Shown: positions 1 through 8,196, counted from the stretch's first letter. The stretch is DNA of 49,738 nucleotides from Curtobacterium sp. MCBA15_001 (GCF_001864835.1 NZ_MJGI01000009.1:55634-105371); one strand, 5' to 3'. The notes: generated by a model not told the origin, from the letters alone. Numbers and translations are program-made.

Positions 1-3
1 ACC

Positions 4-17
4 GCGCCTCCCGTCCG
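4..17. repeat. Half copy of the GGAGGC palindrome family
   Basis: The bases GCGCCTCCCGTCCG at the left edge match the right arm of the palindromes seen complete at 3803-3846 and 41993-42040. The left arm lies outside the window, so whether this is a full hairpin cannot be judged here. Confidence 0.4.
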
Positions 18-45
18 CGAACTGGTCGCGACCCGACCCGACGCG

Positions 46-252
46 TCAGTCGGCGAGCGCGGCGATCGCGTGCGCCCAGAGGAAGTGCTTGTTCCTGCCC
101 AGGTCGCCGATCGTCGTGATGTTGAACGCCGCCTTCAGGTGCTCGGCGTCACTGTCGCTGACGCCCTGCAGCGAGGCGACGGGGAGCGCCGCCAACTCGT
201 CGAGCGGCGTGTTCTCGTGGGCCTTGTCGAGCTTGTCCTTGATTCCACTCAT
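46..252 (-). CDS. Small helix-hairpin-helix-like hypothetical protein
   Basis: This predicts a 68-residue soluble protein of unknown function. The start MSGIKDKL is chosen because GGAG lies 6 nt upstream; an ATG two codons earlier (258) is possible but sits directly against that site. The sequence has a charged N-terminal helix (KDKLDKAHENTPLDEL), then LPVASLQGVSDSDAEHLKAAFNITTIGDL, a pattern resembling helix-hairpin-helix repeats in which a small domain detects branched or duplex DNA. That similarity is by eye only. The gene stands alone on the minus strand. Confidence 0.6.
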   Translation of the reverse strand: MSGIKDKLDKAHENTPLDELAALPVASLQGVSDSDAEHLKAAFNITTIGDLGRNKHFLWAHAIAALAD

Positions 253-361
253 GACCATCTCCGTCGTTGGACCGGCAGCACCGGACGATGCCGCTCGGAT
301 CGGAACGTAGGCTCCTGAGCGTCGCGTCGTCAAGGACGACTTCGAGGCGGTCTGACGGGCG

Positions 362-931
362 TCAGCACGACGGTCGGATCCAGTCCGTCAGCGGCGTGAA
401 CCTCGCCCGTGGCAGCGTCTCGTCCGGCGACACCGGACGGACCTGCGTCACGATCGTGACCTCGGCACCGTCCATCCGCCGCCGTGCGATCCCGTCGCGC
501 TCGTCCACCACGAGCGTCGTGCGGAACGCCGGGTCGTGCTGGTGCTCGAAGGTCACGAGGATCGAGTGGACCCCGACGTGCTGTACGAGGACGGGCGAGA
601 AGCTCTCGGGTCCGCGGCCCCAGCAGACCAGGCGGTCCGGCAGCGCCATCCGGACGACCCCGCCGGCCGCGGTGCTGTGCTCGAACGTGTCCTCGAAGTC
701 GCTGTCCTCGGAGTGCAGGACGCCGTCCCGGAACGAGATCGTCGGCATGCGCTGTCGGTCCAGCGTCCAGGCCTGACGGACGTCGTCGATGTCGAGCCGG
801 AACTGCCGATGCTCCCGCGCTGACACCTGGTGCACGCCGTCCAGGACGAACCGTCCGGGCGTGCGGAGCGCGGCGAGCTCCTCGGCGATCGCGCTGCCGT
901 CGGACCGGCACAGGACCTCGTCGAACCGCAT
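362..931 (-). CDS. Hypothetical protein, 189 aa
   Basis: I do not recognise this family. The frame is chosen over competing ones because it gives an ordinary soluble composition (MRFDEVLCRSDGSAIAEELA...) with alternating hydrophobic strands and no low-complexity Arg/Pro runs. The ATG at 931 has GGATGG a few nt upstream. The sequence looks beta-rich (RMALPDRLVCWG, HSILVTFEHQ, RTTLVVDERDG), perhaps a lipocalin- or MoaF-like barrel, but that is a guess. It lies just downstream of a small membrane protein gene on the same strand, with a 26-nt gap, so the two may be co-transcribed. Confidence 0.6.
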   Translation of the reverse strand: MRFDEVLCRSDGSAIAEELAALRTPGRFVLDGVHQVSAREHRQFRLDIDDVRQAWTLDRQRMPTISFRDGVLHSEDSDFEDTFEHSTAAGGVVRMALPDRLVCWGRGPESFSPVLVQHVGVHSILVTFEHQHDPAFRTTLVVDERDGIARRRMDGAEVTIVTQVRPVSPDETLPRARFTPLTDWIRPSC

Positions 932-957
932 CGTTCCATCCTGCACGCGCTGCGGGG

Positions 958-1173
958 TCAGTACCCGCGTCGGTACAGCGACCGGAAGACGAACACCCAC
1001 GCGATCAGGACGACCAGGCCGGCGATGCCGATCCACGCGCCGACCGCGCCGCCGTTGAACAGGGCCCAGAAGCACAGCATCGTCAGCGCACCGGTGGCGA
1101 CGCCCAGCGGCTTCCGGTACTTCGTCGTCCAGGTCTCCAGCGCGGCTGGGTCCTGGTCCTCGGGGTCGGTCAT
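958..1173 (-). CDS. Small two-helix membrane protein
   Basis: This is a 71-residue protein with an acidic N-terminus (MTDPEDQDP), a basic segment (TKYRKP) and two hydrophobic spans, about residues 23-43 and 46-63, ending in FRSLYRRGY. The positive C-terminal tail suggests that it faces the cytoplasm. No enzymatic motif is visible. It is the first gene of a possible two-gene minus-strand unit with the 189-aa hypothetical protein. Confidence 0.65.
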   Translation of the reverse strand: MTDPEDQDPAALETWTTKYRKPLGVATGALTMLCFWALFNGGAVGAWIGIAGLVVLIAWVFVFRSLYRRGY

Positions 1174-1228
1174 GACGCGAGCGTAGACGCCGGCTGTCTC
1201 GACCGTCGCGGCGCCCTGCCCGATCCGC

Positions 1229-1783
1229 TCACGCCCGGTCGAGGCCGGCCACGTACGCGGTCAGGACCCTGTGCGCGTCGAGCGGCGCGACGTCGGCGGT
1301 GCGGTACAGCAGCAGCGCGTCGATCAGCCCGACGAAGTCGATCGCCGCGCGGTCCGGCTCGACGATGCCGAGTGCGCTGAGCAGCGCTCGAGCAGTCTCG
1401 ACGAGCTGCGCGCGGACGGGGTCGGCTCCGGTGAGCGGGAGGCGGAGGTCGTGGTCGTCCCGGAGCTCCAGCAGGAGCGCGAGTCGTGCCGCCTGCGCGT
1501 CGGCGCGCTGTGCCAGGCCTTCGAGGAACCCCGTCGCGATCTGCACCACCGCGACGTCGTCGAGGTCGTCCGGCAGATGCACCGCGGCGAGGTCGGTGGC
1601 GAGCTGCTCGGTGACGCGTTCCGCGACCAGCACCGTCAGGTCACGGCGCGTGCTGGCGTAGTACGAGGTCGACCCCGGCGGCAGCCCGGCCTCGGCATCG
1701 ACAGCGCGGTGCGTCAGGGCTCGCATCCCGCCACGCGCTGCGAGTCGGATGCCCGCGTCCGCCAGGTCTCCGAGCCGGGCCAT
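1229..1783 (-). CDS. TetR family transcriptional regulator
   Basis: This 184-aa protein has a TetR-type N-terminal helix-turn-helix: a first helix LADAGIRLAARGGMRALTHRAVDAEAGLPPGSTSYYAS, with the typical recognition segment ending in the STSYYAS/TRRDL junction. The remaining alpha-helical part would form the ligand-binding and dimerisation domain. GGGGAAGG precedes the ATG. It is divergent from the oxidoreductase gene at 1875, and the perfect palindrome at 1818-1833 lies between the two starts, so it probably represses itself and that gene. The ligand is unknown. Confidence 0.85.
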   Translation of the reverse strand: MARLGDLADAGIRLAARGGMRALTHRAVDAEAGLPPGSTSYYASTRRDLTVLVAERVTEQLATDLAAVHLPDDLDDVAVVQIATGFLEGLAQRADAQAARLALLLELRDDHDLRLPLTGADPVRAQLVETARALLSALGIVEPDRAAIDFVGLIDALLLYRTADVAPLDAHRVLTAYVAGLDRA

Positions 1784-1817
1784 GCCTTCCCCTCACTGTC
1801 CCGACGAGTGTAGTGTC

Positions 1818-1833
1818 CTCTACAGATGTAGAG
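1818..1833. promoter_or_regulatory. Probable TetR operator dyad
   Basis: The sequence CTCTACA-GA-TGTAGAG is a perfect 16-bp inverted repeat in the 91-bp gap between the divergent TetR gene (start 1783) and oxidoreductase gene (start 1875). Size and location fit a TetR-dimer site that could block both promoters. Confidence 0.65.
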
Positions 1834-1874
1834 ACGTGTCGGCGGCGACGGCGTCACGAAGGGTGGGTGCGGTC

Positions 1875-2609
1875 ATGCGGGTAGCGGTCGTGGGCGGCGG
1901 GGAGTCCGGTGCGGCCATCAGCCGGGCAGTGGCAGCGCGAGGATGCAGCGTGACGCAGCTGTCGCGGACGACGGGGTTCGACGTGCTCCACGACGATGCG
2001 ATGGCCGCAGTCTCGGGCGCGGACGTGGTCGTCGAGGCTACCGGACGCTTCACCATGAGCCGGCGGTCGGCGACGCGCTTCTTCACGGCATCGACCAGCG
2101 CGATCGGCGGGGCGGCCGCGGCGACCGGAGCCCGGCACGTGCTGCTGTCGATCGTGCACTGCATGCGGCCGGAGGTGCAGGGGTACGGCTACTTCGCCGG
2201 CAAGACGGCACAGGAGGCAACCGCTCGTTCCGTCAGCCCGGACCTGACCATCGTCCGGTCGACGCAGTGGTTCGAGTTCGCTCGCCAGAACCTCCAGCGG
2301 ATGCACCTCGGACCGGTGGCGCTCGTCCCGGTGATGACCATCGCACCCGTGGCACTCGACGCGGTGGCCGAGGTGATCGCCGACGTGGTCGTCGGCGACC
2401 GCACCGCGACGGAGATCGACGTCGCCGGACCGGAGACCACCACGCTGTGGTCCATGACGACAACGCTCAGGGGCCGCGGCCCTGCTCCGGTCCTCCTCCC
2501 GATCCCGGGCCGGACAGGACGCGCGTTCCGCGACGGTGCGCTGCTCCCCGCCGCCGGCACCGAGGTCGTCGGACCGCGCTTCCGCGACTGGGCCGCAGGG
2601 AACGGGTAG
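1875..2609 (+). CDS. NAD(P)-binding Rossmann oxidoreductase (NmrA/SDR-like)
   Basis: This 244-aa protein opens with MRVAVVGGGESGAAISRAVAARG, a Rossmann fold of the atypical SDR/NmrA type, although the glycine motif is GGGESG rather than GATG. Later elements fit the family: VVEATGRF, HVLLSIVHCMRP and YGYFAGKTAQE, the last giving a Y-x3-K-like arrangement. GAAGGGTGGG upstream supports the ATG at 1875; a longer reading frame extends left but would cross the operator. It is divergent from the TetR gene and probably induced by that regulator's ligand. Substrate unknown. Confidence 0.75.
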   Translation: MRVAVVGGGESGAAISRAVAARGCSVTQLSRTTGFDVLHDDAMAAVSGADVVVEATGRFTMSRRSATRFFTASTSAIGGAAAATGARHVLLSIVHCMRPEVQGYGYFAGKTAQEATARSVSPDLTIVRSTQWFEFARQNLQRMHLGPVALVPVMTIAPVALDAVAEVIADVVVGDRTATEIDVAGPETTTLWSMTTTLRGRGPAPVLLPIPGRTGRAFRDGALLPAAGTEVVGPRFRDWAAGNG

Positions 2610-2629
2610 CGGCAAGCCCCGCCCGAGCG

Positions 2630-3760
2630 TCAGCCCGCGTGCGCGTCGAGCGTCGACAGCACGAGCTTCGCGATCCGCTGCTGCCCCGTGTCGTTCGGGT
2701 GGATGCCGTCCTTCGAGTAGATCCCGGCGCCGGAGTAGTTCGCCTTCGGGAAGGTGTCGTCCATGCTGACGTACGCGGCCCCGACCTTCGCGGCGGCCCG
2801 CTTCGTCGCGGCGAGGTACTCCGACCACGGGCTCGACATGTTGCTCGTCATCGAGGACGCCGGCGTGAACTCCCCGATGACGACCAAGGACGGCTTCGAG
2901 GGCAGTGCGGCGAGCGCCTCGAGGAACGCCCGGTACTGCGTGCCGAGCTCCGCGGGCGTGATGTGCTGCGCGTCGTTGCCGCCCAGCGTGACGGTGACCA
3001 GGTCCGGTGCGGCCCGGCGCATGGCCGTCAGGAACCCCGCCTGGTCCTCGGTGAAGGTCGAGATCGTCGCCCCGGAGTGCGCGGAGTCGTACAGCTGGAT
3101 GCCCTTGTCCCGGTCGCCGTCGTAGATCGTGAAGCCCTGCAGCGAGAACGACCCGACCGCGGTGACGGTCACGGTGTGCTTCCCGCGCTGCAGACTGTCC
3201 ACCTTCGTCACGGTGCCGGTGCTGGCCGTGCCCGTCGTCGACACCGTCCGCTGGGCACCGCCGTCGATGCTGTAGGTGAAGTCGCCCGATCCCTCGTAGC
3301 GCGTCCACCAGATGTCGATGCCGGTCCCGGTGAACGGGTACGTGCGCGACGCACCGGCCTGCATGGCGACGGACCGGTAGCCCAGGTCTGGCACCGTCTT
3401 GTCGAACTGGCTCGACCCGGAACCGTCCGTCGCCCAGTCGCCCCAGGTCGAGTCCGGCGCGTACACGGCGAACTGCGCGGGCAGGTACCCGGCGCCACCG
3501 CGGGCTCCGGACGTCGGGTGGTCCTTCCGGAGCTGGTCGAGCGTCAGGTCCATCCAGCGCGTGGACCGGGACGATGCCCCCTGGCCCTCGGTGATCGAGT
3601 CCCCGAGCGCCACCCACCGCGCGGGCGCGTCGGTCCGGTCGGCCACCGCAGCGTTCCACGCCGCGAGCGGCTCGTCCTCCGTGGTCTGCGACGAGGCGCA
3701 CCCGGTCGCGAGGGTCGCGACGAGTGCGACGATCAGCCCGGCGACCATGCGTGATGCCAT
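2630..3760 (-). CDS. Secreted SGNH/GDSL hydrolase lipoprotein
   Basis: This 376-aa esterase/deacetylase-type protein begins with a lipoprotein signal (hydrophobic residues 6-19, Cys21 in LATGC). The SGNH blocks are clear: GDSIT with nucleophile Ser55, GGND at 260-263 and a C-terminal DGIHPN with Asp351 and His354 completing the triad. A beta-rich segment (about 140-215) between the first two blocks looks like a jelly-roll insertion, as in two-domain carbohydrate-acting SGNH enzymes. The start at 3760 is chosen because an in-frame upstream ATG would put a charged stretch before the signal. Substrate unknown; a cell-wall or plant polysaccharide ester is plausible. Confidence 0.85.
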   Translation of the reverse strand: MASRMVAGLIVALVATLATGCASSQTTEDEPLAAWNAAVADRTDAPARWVALGDSITEGQGASSRSTRWMDLTLDQLRKDHPTSGARGGAGYLPAQFAVYAPDSTWGDWATDGSGSSQFDKTVPDLGYRSVAMQAGASRTYPFTGTGIDIWWTRYEGSGDFTYSIDGGAQRTVSTTGTASTGTVTKVDSLQRGKHTVTVTAVGSFSLQGFTIYDGDRDKGIQLYDSAHSGATISTFTEDQAGFLTAMRRAAPDLVTVTLGGNDAQHITPAELGTQYRAFLEALAALPSKPSLVVIGEFTPASSMTSNMSSPWSEYLAATKRAAAKVGAAYVSMDDTFPKANYSGAGIYSKDGIHPNDTGQQRIAKLVLSTLDAHAG

Positions 3761-3802
3761 GCGGTCACAGTAACGGCCCTGGCCGTGTGGGCGGCTGGCC
3801 GA

Positions 3803-3846
3803 CGGACGGGAGGCACGTGGCGGGCCCGCCACGCGCCTCCCGTCCG
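3803..3846. terminator. Palindromic hairpin, GGAGGC family
   Basis: This is a 44-bp inverted repeat with one mismatched pair; each arm starts CGGACGGGAGGC. It follows the 3' end of the minus-strand LysR gene (end 3860) and may terminate it. Similar palindromes occur at 9980, 17880, 28553 and 41993. Confidence 0.7.
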
Positions 3847-3859
3847 GTGCCCGGTCCGC

Positions 3860-4801
3860 TCACCCCAGCGGTTCCACGCCGTAGCTGGTGACCACCGCCC
3901 GCAGCTCGTCCAGGTACGTCTGCGCCTGCACGGTCAGCGGGACCGAGGCGTGGGAGATCCACCCGATCTCGATGCGCTCGTCGACGTCGAGCGGGATCGC
4001 GACGATCTCGGGGTCCAGGTCGTCGCTGATCAGTCCGGTCGAGATCGTGTACCCGCCCAACCCGATCATCAGGTTGAAGATCGTCGCGCGGTCGGAGACC
4101 CGGATCTCCCGCTTGCTCGACATCGTCGAGAGGATCTCCTCGGCCAGGTAGAAGGAGTTGTTCGCGCCCTGGTCGAACGTCAGCCGGGGCAGGTCGGCCA
4201 GGTCGTCGAGCGTCGCCCGCTCCCGTGTAGCCAACGGGTTCCGCCTGGCGACGAAGATGTGCGGCTGGGCGACGAAGAGCGGGGTGAACACGACGCCCGC
4301 GTCCCGCAGCAGCTTGCCGAGGACCTGCTTGTTGAAGTCGTTGCGGTACAGGACGCCGACCTCGCTGCGCAGGGTCCGGACGTCCTCGATGATGTCCCAC
4401 GTCCGGGTCTCCCGCAGCGAGAACTCGTACTCGTCGGCCGCCGCGGCCCCGACCATGCGGACGAAGGCCTCCACCGCGAACGAGTAGTGCTGTGCGGACA
4501 CCCCGAGCAGCCGCCGCGAGGCCTGCCCGCCGACGTACCGCTGTTCGAGCAGCGAGACCTGCTCGACGACCTGTCGTGCGTAGCCGAGGAACTCGACCCC
4601 GTCGACGGTGAGCACGACGCCCCGGGCCGAGCGGGTGAACAGCGCCCGGCCGATCCGCGCCTCCAGGTCCTTCATCGCCGCGGACAGCGTCGGCTGCGCG
4701 ACGTAGAGCAGGTCGGCGGCCGCGCTGATCGAACCCTCCGTCGCGACCTCGATGAAGTAGCGGAGCTGCTGCAGGGTGATGTCGTTCGACACACGGGCCA
4801 T
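3860..4801 (-). CDS. LysR family regulator, probable regulator of mesX-mesD
   Basis: This 313-aa protein has a LysR N-terminal winged helix-turn-helix (LQQLRYFIEVATEGSISAAADLLYVAQPTLSAAMKDLEARIGRALFTRS, about residues 10-58) and a two-lobed effector-binding domain from about residue 90. It is divergent from the DUF1852/core-MetE pair, with 72 bp between start codons. It therefore probably senses a sulfur or methionine metabolite and controls that pair, as MetR does for metE. The specific effector cannot be read from sequence. Confidence 0.88.
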   Translation of the reverse strand: MARVSNDITLQQLRYFIEVATEGSISAAADLLYVAQPTLSAAMKDLEARIGRALFTRSARGVVLTVDGVEFLGYARQVVEQVSLLEQRYVGGQASRRLLGVSAQHYSFAVEAFVRMVGAAAADEYEFSLRETRTWDIIEDVRTLRSEVGVLYRNDFNKQVLGKLLRDAGVVFTPLFVAQPHIFVARRNPLATRERATLDDLADLPRLTFDQGANNSFYLAEEILSTMSSKREIRVSDRATIFNLMIGLGGYTISTGLISDDLDPEIVAIPLDVDERIEIGWISHASVPLTVQAQTYLDELRAVVTSYGVEPLG

Positions 4802-4809
4802 AGGCGCAG

Positions 4810-4827
4810 GCTATACGACTGCATAGC
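4810..4827. promoter_or_regulatory. Possible LysR binding dyad
   Basis: GCTAT-N8-ATAGC is an interrupted inverted repeat in the gap between the divergent LysR gene (start 4801) and mesX-like gene (start 4874). Its size and location fit a LysR-type recognition site, although the classic T-N11-A spacing is not exact. Confidence 0.45.
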
Positions 4828-4873
4828 GACTCGGTATTACCTGATGACTGACGCTTGCCGCGATGATCGGGAC

Positions 4874-5854
4874 ATGGCGAATGACCTGACCTTCAGCATC
4901 ACGCGGACGCGGTTCGACGAGGACTACTCCCCCGCGGACAGCTCCCGGCTGACCACCAACTTCGCCAACCTGGCCCGCGGCGAGCACCGGCAGCAGAACC
5001 TGCGCAACGCCCTCGCCATGATCGACCGCCGATGCAACGACCTGGCGTCTGCTCCCGGCGCTGGTGCGTCCGCTGACCGGTTCCGGGTGGAACTCGACAT
5101 CGTCTCCGTCACGGCGCACTTCGTCGACGGTGACTCCTCGGGTTCATTCCCGTTGCTCGAGATGCTCGACGTCGCGATCCTCGACCAGCACACCGGCGAG
5201 CGCCACCAGGGCATCCTCGGCAACAACTTCTCGTCCTACCTGCGCGACTACGACTTCGCCGTGCTGCTGCCGTCGCTCCCCGCGCTGCCCGCCGACTTCG
5301 GTCACCTGCACGGGCAGCTGTTCCAGCGCTTCCTGGAGTCGTCGGCCTTCCGTGCGGAGTTCGACCTCGAGCCGGTCGTCTGCATCAGCGTCTCGACCAG
5401 CCAGACCTATCGGCAGACCGGGTTCGTGCACCCCGTCCTCGGCGCCGCGTACGCGCACGAGCACTCCTCGCTCACCGACGACTACTTCGGCCGGATGGGC
5501 ATGCGGGTGCGGTACTTCATGCCCCCGCGCGGGGCGGCCCCGCTGGCGTTCTACACGCGCGGCGACCTGCTCAGCGACTACTCGGACCTGCAGCTCATCG
5601 GCACGATCAGCACGATGGAGACGTTCCAGCAGATCTACCGCCCGGAGATCTACAACGCGAACACCCCCGCGCCGAGCACCTACCGGCCGAGCCTGGCGCA
5701 CGAGGACTACACGGTGCCGCCCGTGTCGTACGACCGCGAGGAGCGCAGCCGCCTCGCCGTCACCCAGGGCCGGTACACCGAGGAGCACCTCGTGACGCCG
5801 CACCGTGCGCTCCTCGAGCAGTGGGCATCCCGTCCCGCCGCCGTCGCAGTCTGA
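4874..5854 (+). CDS. mesX: DUF1852 protein, MesX-like methionine synthase partner
   Basis: This 326-aa protein starts MANDLTFSITRTRFDEDYSPADSSRLTTNFANLARGEHRQ, the recognisable DUF1852 opening. In Acinetobacter the DUF1852 protein MesX is required together with the core-MetE protein MesD for oxygen-dependent methionine synthesis; that is known of the family, not shown here. The stop is 40 bp before the core-MetE gene, so the two form an operon divergent from a LysR regulator. The ATG at 4874 is preferred over an in-frame ATG at 4844 that would add residues not typical of the family. No signal peptide: cytosolic. Confidence 0.8.
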   Translation: MANDLTFSITRTRFDEDYSPADSSRLTTNFANLARGEHRQQNLRNALAMIDRRCNDLASAPGAGASADRFRVELDIVSVTAHFVDGDSSGSFPLLEMLDVAILDQHTGERHQGILGNNFSSYLRDYDFAVLLPSLPALPADFGHLHGQLFQRFLESSAFRAEFDLEPVVCISVSTSQTYRQTGFVHPVLGAAYAHEHSSLTDDYFGRMGMRVRYFMPPRGAAPLAFYTRGDLLSDYSDLQLIGTISTMETFQQIYRPEIYNANTPAPSTYRPSLAHEDYTVPPVSYDREERSRLAVTQGRYTEEHLVTPHRALLEQWASRPAAVAV

Positions 5855-5894
5855 CCACCTTCTTGCTGTTCCAACCGTCTGGATCCTCCACGCC

Positions 5895-6944
5895 ATGAGC
5901 ACCCTCCTGCCCACCGCCATCGTCGGCAGCCTGCCGAAGCCCTCCTGGCTCGCCGAGCCCGAACAGCTCTGGTCCCCCTGGCGTCTCGACGGCGCCGCAC
6001 TCGCCGAGGGCAAGCAGGACGCCCTCCGCGCCGCCGTCCACGAGCAGGAGCGCGCCGGACTCGACATCGTCAGCGACGGCGAGCAGACCCGGCAGCACTT
6101 CGTCACCACCTTCATCGAGCACCTGGACGGTATCGACCAGCAGCGCAAGGAGACCGTCCGCATCCGAGACCGCTACGACGCGGCGGTCCCCACGGTCGTC
6201 GGCGCTGTGAGCCGCCCCGCTCCGGTGTTCGTCGACGACGCTCGCTTCCTGCGCGCCCAGACCGACCGGCCGATCAAGTGGGCGCTCCCCGGCCCGATGA
6301 CGATGATCGACACGCTCTCCGACCAGCACTACAAGAGCCGCGAGAAGCTGGCGTGGGAGTTCGCCACGATCCTCAACCAAGAGGCCCGCGAACTCGAGGC
6401 CGCCGGGGTCGACGTCATCCAGTTCGACGAGCCCGCGTTCACCGTCTTCCACGACGAGGTGCAGGACTGGGGCGTCGCCGCACTCGAACGCGCTGCCGAG
6501 GGCCTGCGCGCCGAGACCGTCGTGCACATCTGTTACGGCTACGGCATCGAGGCGAACAACAGGTGGAAGGAGACCCTCGGCGCGGAGTGGCGGCAGTACG
6601 AGCAGTCCTTCCCGCTGCTGCAGCAGTCGTCGATCGACACCGTGTCGCTCGAGTGCATCCACTCCCACGTGCCGCTCGAACTCGTCGAGCTGATCCGCGG
6701 GAAGAAGGTCATGCTCGGCGCGATCGACGTCGCGACCGAGACAGTGGAGACCCCGGACGAGGTCGCCGCGGTGCTGCGTCGGGCGCTCGAGTTCGTCGAT
6801 GCCGACAAGCTCATCCCGAGCACCAACTGCGGGATGGCGCCGCTGGCGCGGGGGGCTGCGCTGTCGAAGCTCGGCGCGCTGGCCGCCGGTGCGGACATCG
6901 TCCGCGCCGAGCTCGCTGGCGTGACCGCCGGGGCGGTCCGGTAG
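5895..6944 (+). CDS. mesD: Core-MetE methionine synthase, MesD-like
   Basis: This 349-aa protein corresponds to the C-terminal catalytic half of cobalamin-independent methionine synthase (MetE/UROD-like TIM barrel) and lacks the N-terminal folate-binding half. The start is MSTLLPTAIVGSLPKPSWL. Likely zinc ligands are visible: the His and Cys of VVHICYG, the Glu in SLECIHSH and the Cys of NCGM near the C-terminus. DEPAF is the homocysteine-binding segment. Its pairing with DUF1852 places it in the MesD group, which methylates homocysteine without 5-methyl-THF; the methyl donor is unknown. Co-transcribed with mesX. Confidence 0.82.
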   Translation: MSTLLPTAIVGSLPKPSWLAEPEQLWSPWRLDGAALAEGKQDALRAAVHEQERAGLDIVSDGEQTRQHFVTTFIEHLDGIDQQRKETVRIRDRYDAAVPTVVGAVSRPAPVFVDDARFLRAQTDRPIKWALPGPMTMIDTLSDQHYKSREKLAWEFATILNQEARELEAAGVDVIQFDEPAFTVFHDEVQDWGVAALERAAEGLRAETVVHICYGYGIEANNRWKETLGAEWRQYEQSFPLLQQSSIDTVSLECIHSHVPLELVELIRGKKVMLGAIDVATETVETPDEVAAVLRRALEFVDADKLIPSTNCGMAPLARGAALSKLGALAAGADIVRAELAGVTAGAVR

Positions 6945-7075
6945 CGCGGCGTCGCGTCGGCCGCATGGCTGGCTCGGTCCTGCCTGGAGGCTCTACCGAC
7001 GTCCGCCCCTCAGCTCGCGCCCATCGCCTCTACAGCAGCTTCACGCGGGTGAACCATCCATGCCAGCATGCGTCC

Positions 7076-7465
7076 ATGCGACTCTGGCCGAACCGCCCTC
7101 GACGCCAACCTGCTGATGAGGAGATCGACCCCCGGGTCCCGAAGCTCGCTGACTGGGATCGGAACGGCATCATCGGCACGATCGGATCGGGACCCGCAGC
7201 AGGGTCGACGGTGGTGGCTCATCCGCACTGGAACGAAAACGGCTTCGACTGGTACGAGCTGGAAGTACTGGATGGCCCCGAACAGATCCTCGACGAGGCT
7301 GGTCGGCTGGTGATGGACGACTGCGTCGTGGACCAGCGGGTCCCTGGCGAAGAAGGCGGACTCATCGACGCCGTCACCCGCGAGGTCGACGTCCGCTGGT
7401 GGACAGACAGGGAGCGCATCGACGCCTTCTGGGCCACGCACTGGGGCTCGACCTCGCCCACCTGA
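7076..7465 (+). CDS. Hypothetical protein, 129 aa
   Basis: I do not recognise this. The predicted soluble acidic protein begins MRLWPNRPRRQP and has a conserved-looking core with VVAHPHWNENGFDWYELEVLDG and an aromatic C-terminus (RWWTDRERIDAFWATHWG). It resembles small proteins found beside contact-dependent or membrane-toxin genes, but no family can be assigned. No clear ribosome binding site precedes the ATG. It is followed by two small membrane protein genes on the same strand. Confidence 0.5.
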   Translation: MRLWPNRPRRQPADEEIDPRVPKLADWDRNGIIGTIGSGPAAGSTVVAHPHWNENGFDWYELEVLDGPEQILDEAGRLVMDDCVVDQRVPGEEGGLIDAVTREVDVRWWTDRERIDAFWATHWGSTSPT

Positions 7466-7548
7466 CCAGCGCCCCCTCCGGTCCAGACGCGTGGGACCAT
7501 CCGCCGCTGGTATTGCAGATACTCCTGATTGTGGGCATCCTGCTGTCC

Positions 7549-7836
7549 ATGAAGAAGTGGATCCGCATTCCCGGGGTCGCCATCGGCGCAGCCGCCACGG
7601 CGTTCGGATGCCTGTACCTCAGTCCGCTCCTCGCCGGATGGGCTGGTGCAGTCACGCTGTGGCTGGCGACGACTCGTTGGGGGACGAACCCGCCGGTCGA
7701 CCTCCCCGCCAACACCGAGGTCGACCCGGCCGACGTCCGGCGCTACCGCGAAGAGCACCCCGGGACATCGATCGAAGCAGCATTCCGGGCAGTCGCCGAT
7801 GCGACGACAGCGCCTCCCTCCGATCGGGCGCGGTGA
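7549..7836 (+). CDS. Small membrane protein
   Basis: This is a 95-residue protein with two hydrophobic spans (about residues 6-26 and 27-43) and a hydrophilic C-terminal tail (PADVRRYREEHPGTSIEAAFRAVADA). The start is uncertain: the frame stays open upstream with a hydrophobic stretch (LVLQILLIVGILLS), so a GTG at 7531 or TTG at 7513 may be used, which would add a further membrane span. It ends 6 bp before the SdpI-like gene, so the two are probably co-transcribed. Function unknown. Confidence 0.55.
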   Translation: MKKWIRIPGVAIGAAATAFGCLYLSPLLAGWAGAVTLWLATTRWGTNPPVDLPANTEVDPADVRRYREEHPGTSIEAAFRAVADATTAPPSDRAR

Positions 7837-7842
7837 GACGGC

Positions 7843-8196
7843 ATGGGTGGAGCGATGGTGTTTGCGTTGGTTCTCGAGATCGGTACCGCTGTCCTCGTGA
7901 CGTGGGTGACCTGGATCGCAGCCGTTGGACGACTTTCCCGCAATCCGCTCGCCGGTGTCCGGACGTCGGTCACGATGTCCAGCGAAGCGGCTTGGCGGAT
8001 CGGACACCGGGCAGCTCTGAGTCCGACGATGATCTCCGCAGCGATGACGGTTGTCTGGTGCGCGCTGAGCATCACCATCGTGCCGCTCCGCACGCCGAGC
8101 TCGGTGATCGTCGCTGCAGGCGTCCTCGTGGCTGGCGCGCTGATCTCTGTCCCGGTGGCACACCGTGCCGTGCGCCGAGCCTCACCCGAGCGCTGA
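7843..8196 (+). CDS. SdpI-like membrane protein
   Basis: This 117-aa protein has three predicted transmembrane segments and the SdpI/YhfL signature between the first two: RNPLAGVRTSVTMSSEAAWRIGHRAA, matching the family pattern G-x-RT-x3-T-x-S-x-EAW-x2-xHR. In Bacillus subtilis SdpI gives immunity to the SdpC killing toxin and acts as a signal receptor; most actinobacterial homologues are uncharacterised. GGTGAG lies 5 nt before the ATG. It follows a small membrane protein gene by 6 bp, with no SdpC-like gene visible next door. Confidence 0.75.
   Translation: MGGAMVFALVLEIGTAVLVTWVTWIAAVGRLSRNPLAGVRTSVTMSSEAAWRIGHRAALSPTMISAAMTVVWCALSITIVPLRTPSSVIVAAGVLVAGALISVPVAHRAVRRASPER

Noticed and set aside
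1854..3701. A 615-codon minus-strand frame spanning the oxidoreductase and SGNH genes
   Set aside because: It overlaps two well-supported genes in other frames and has low-complexity composition.
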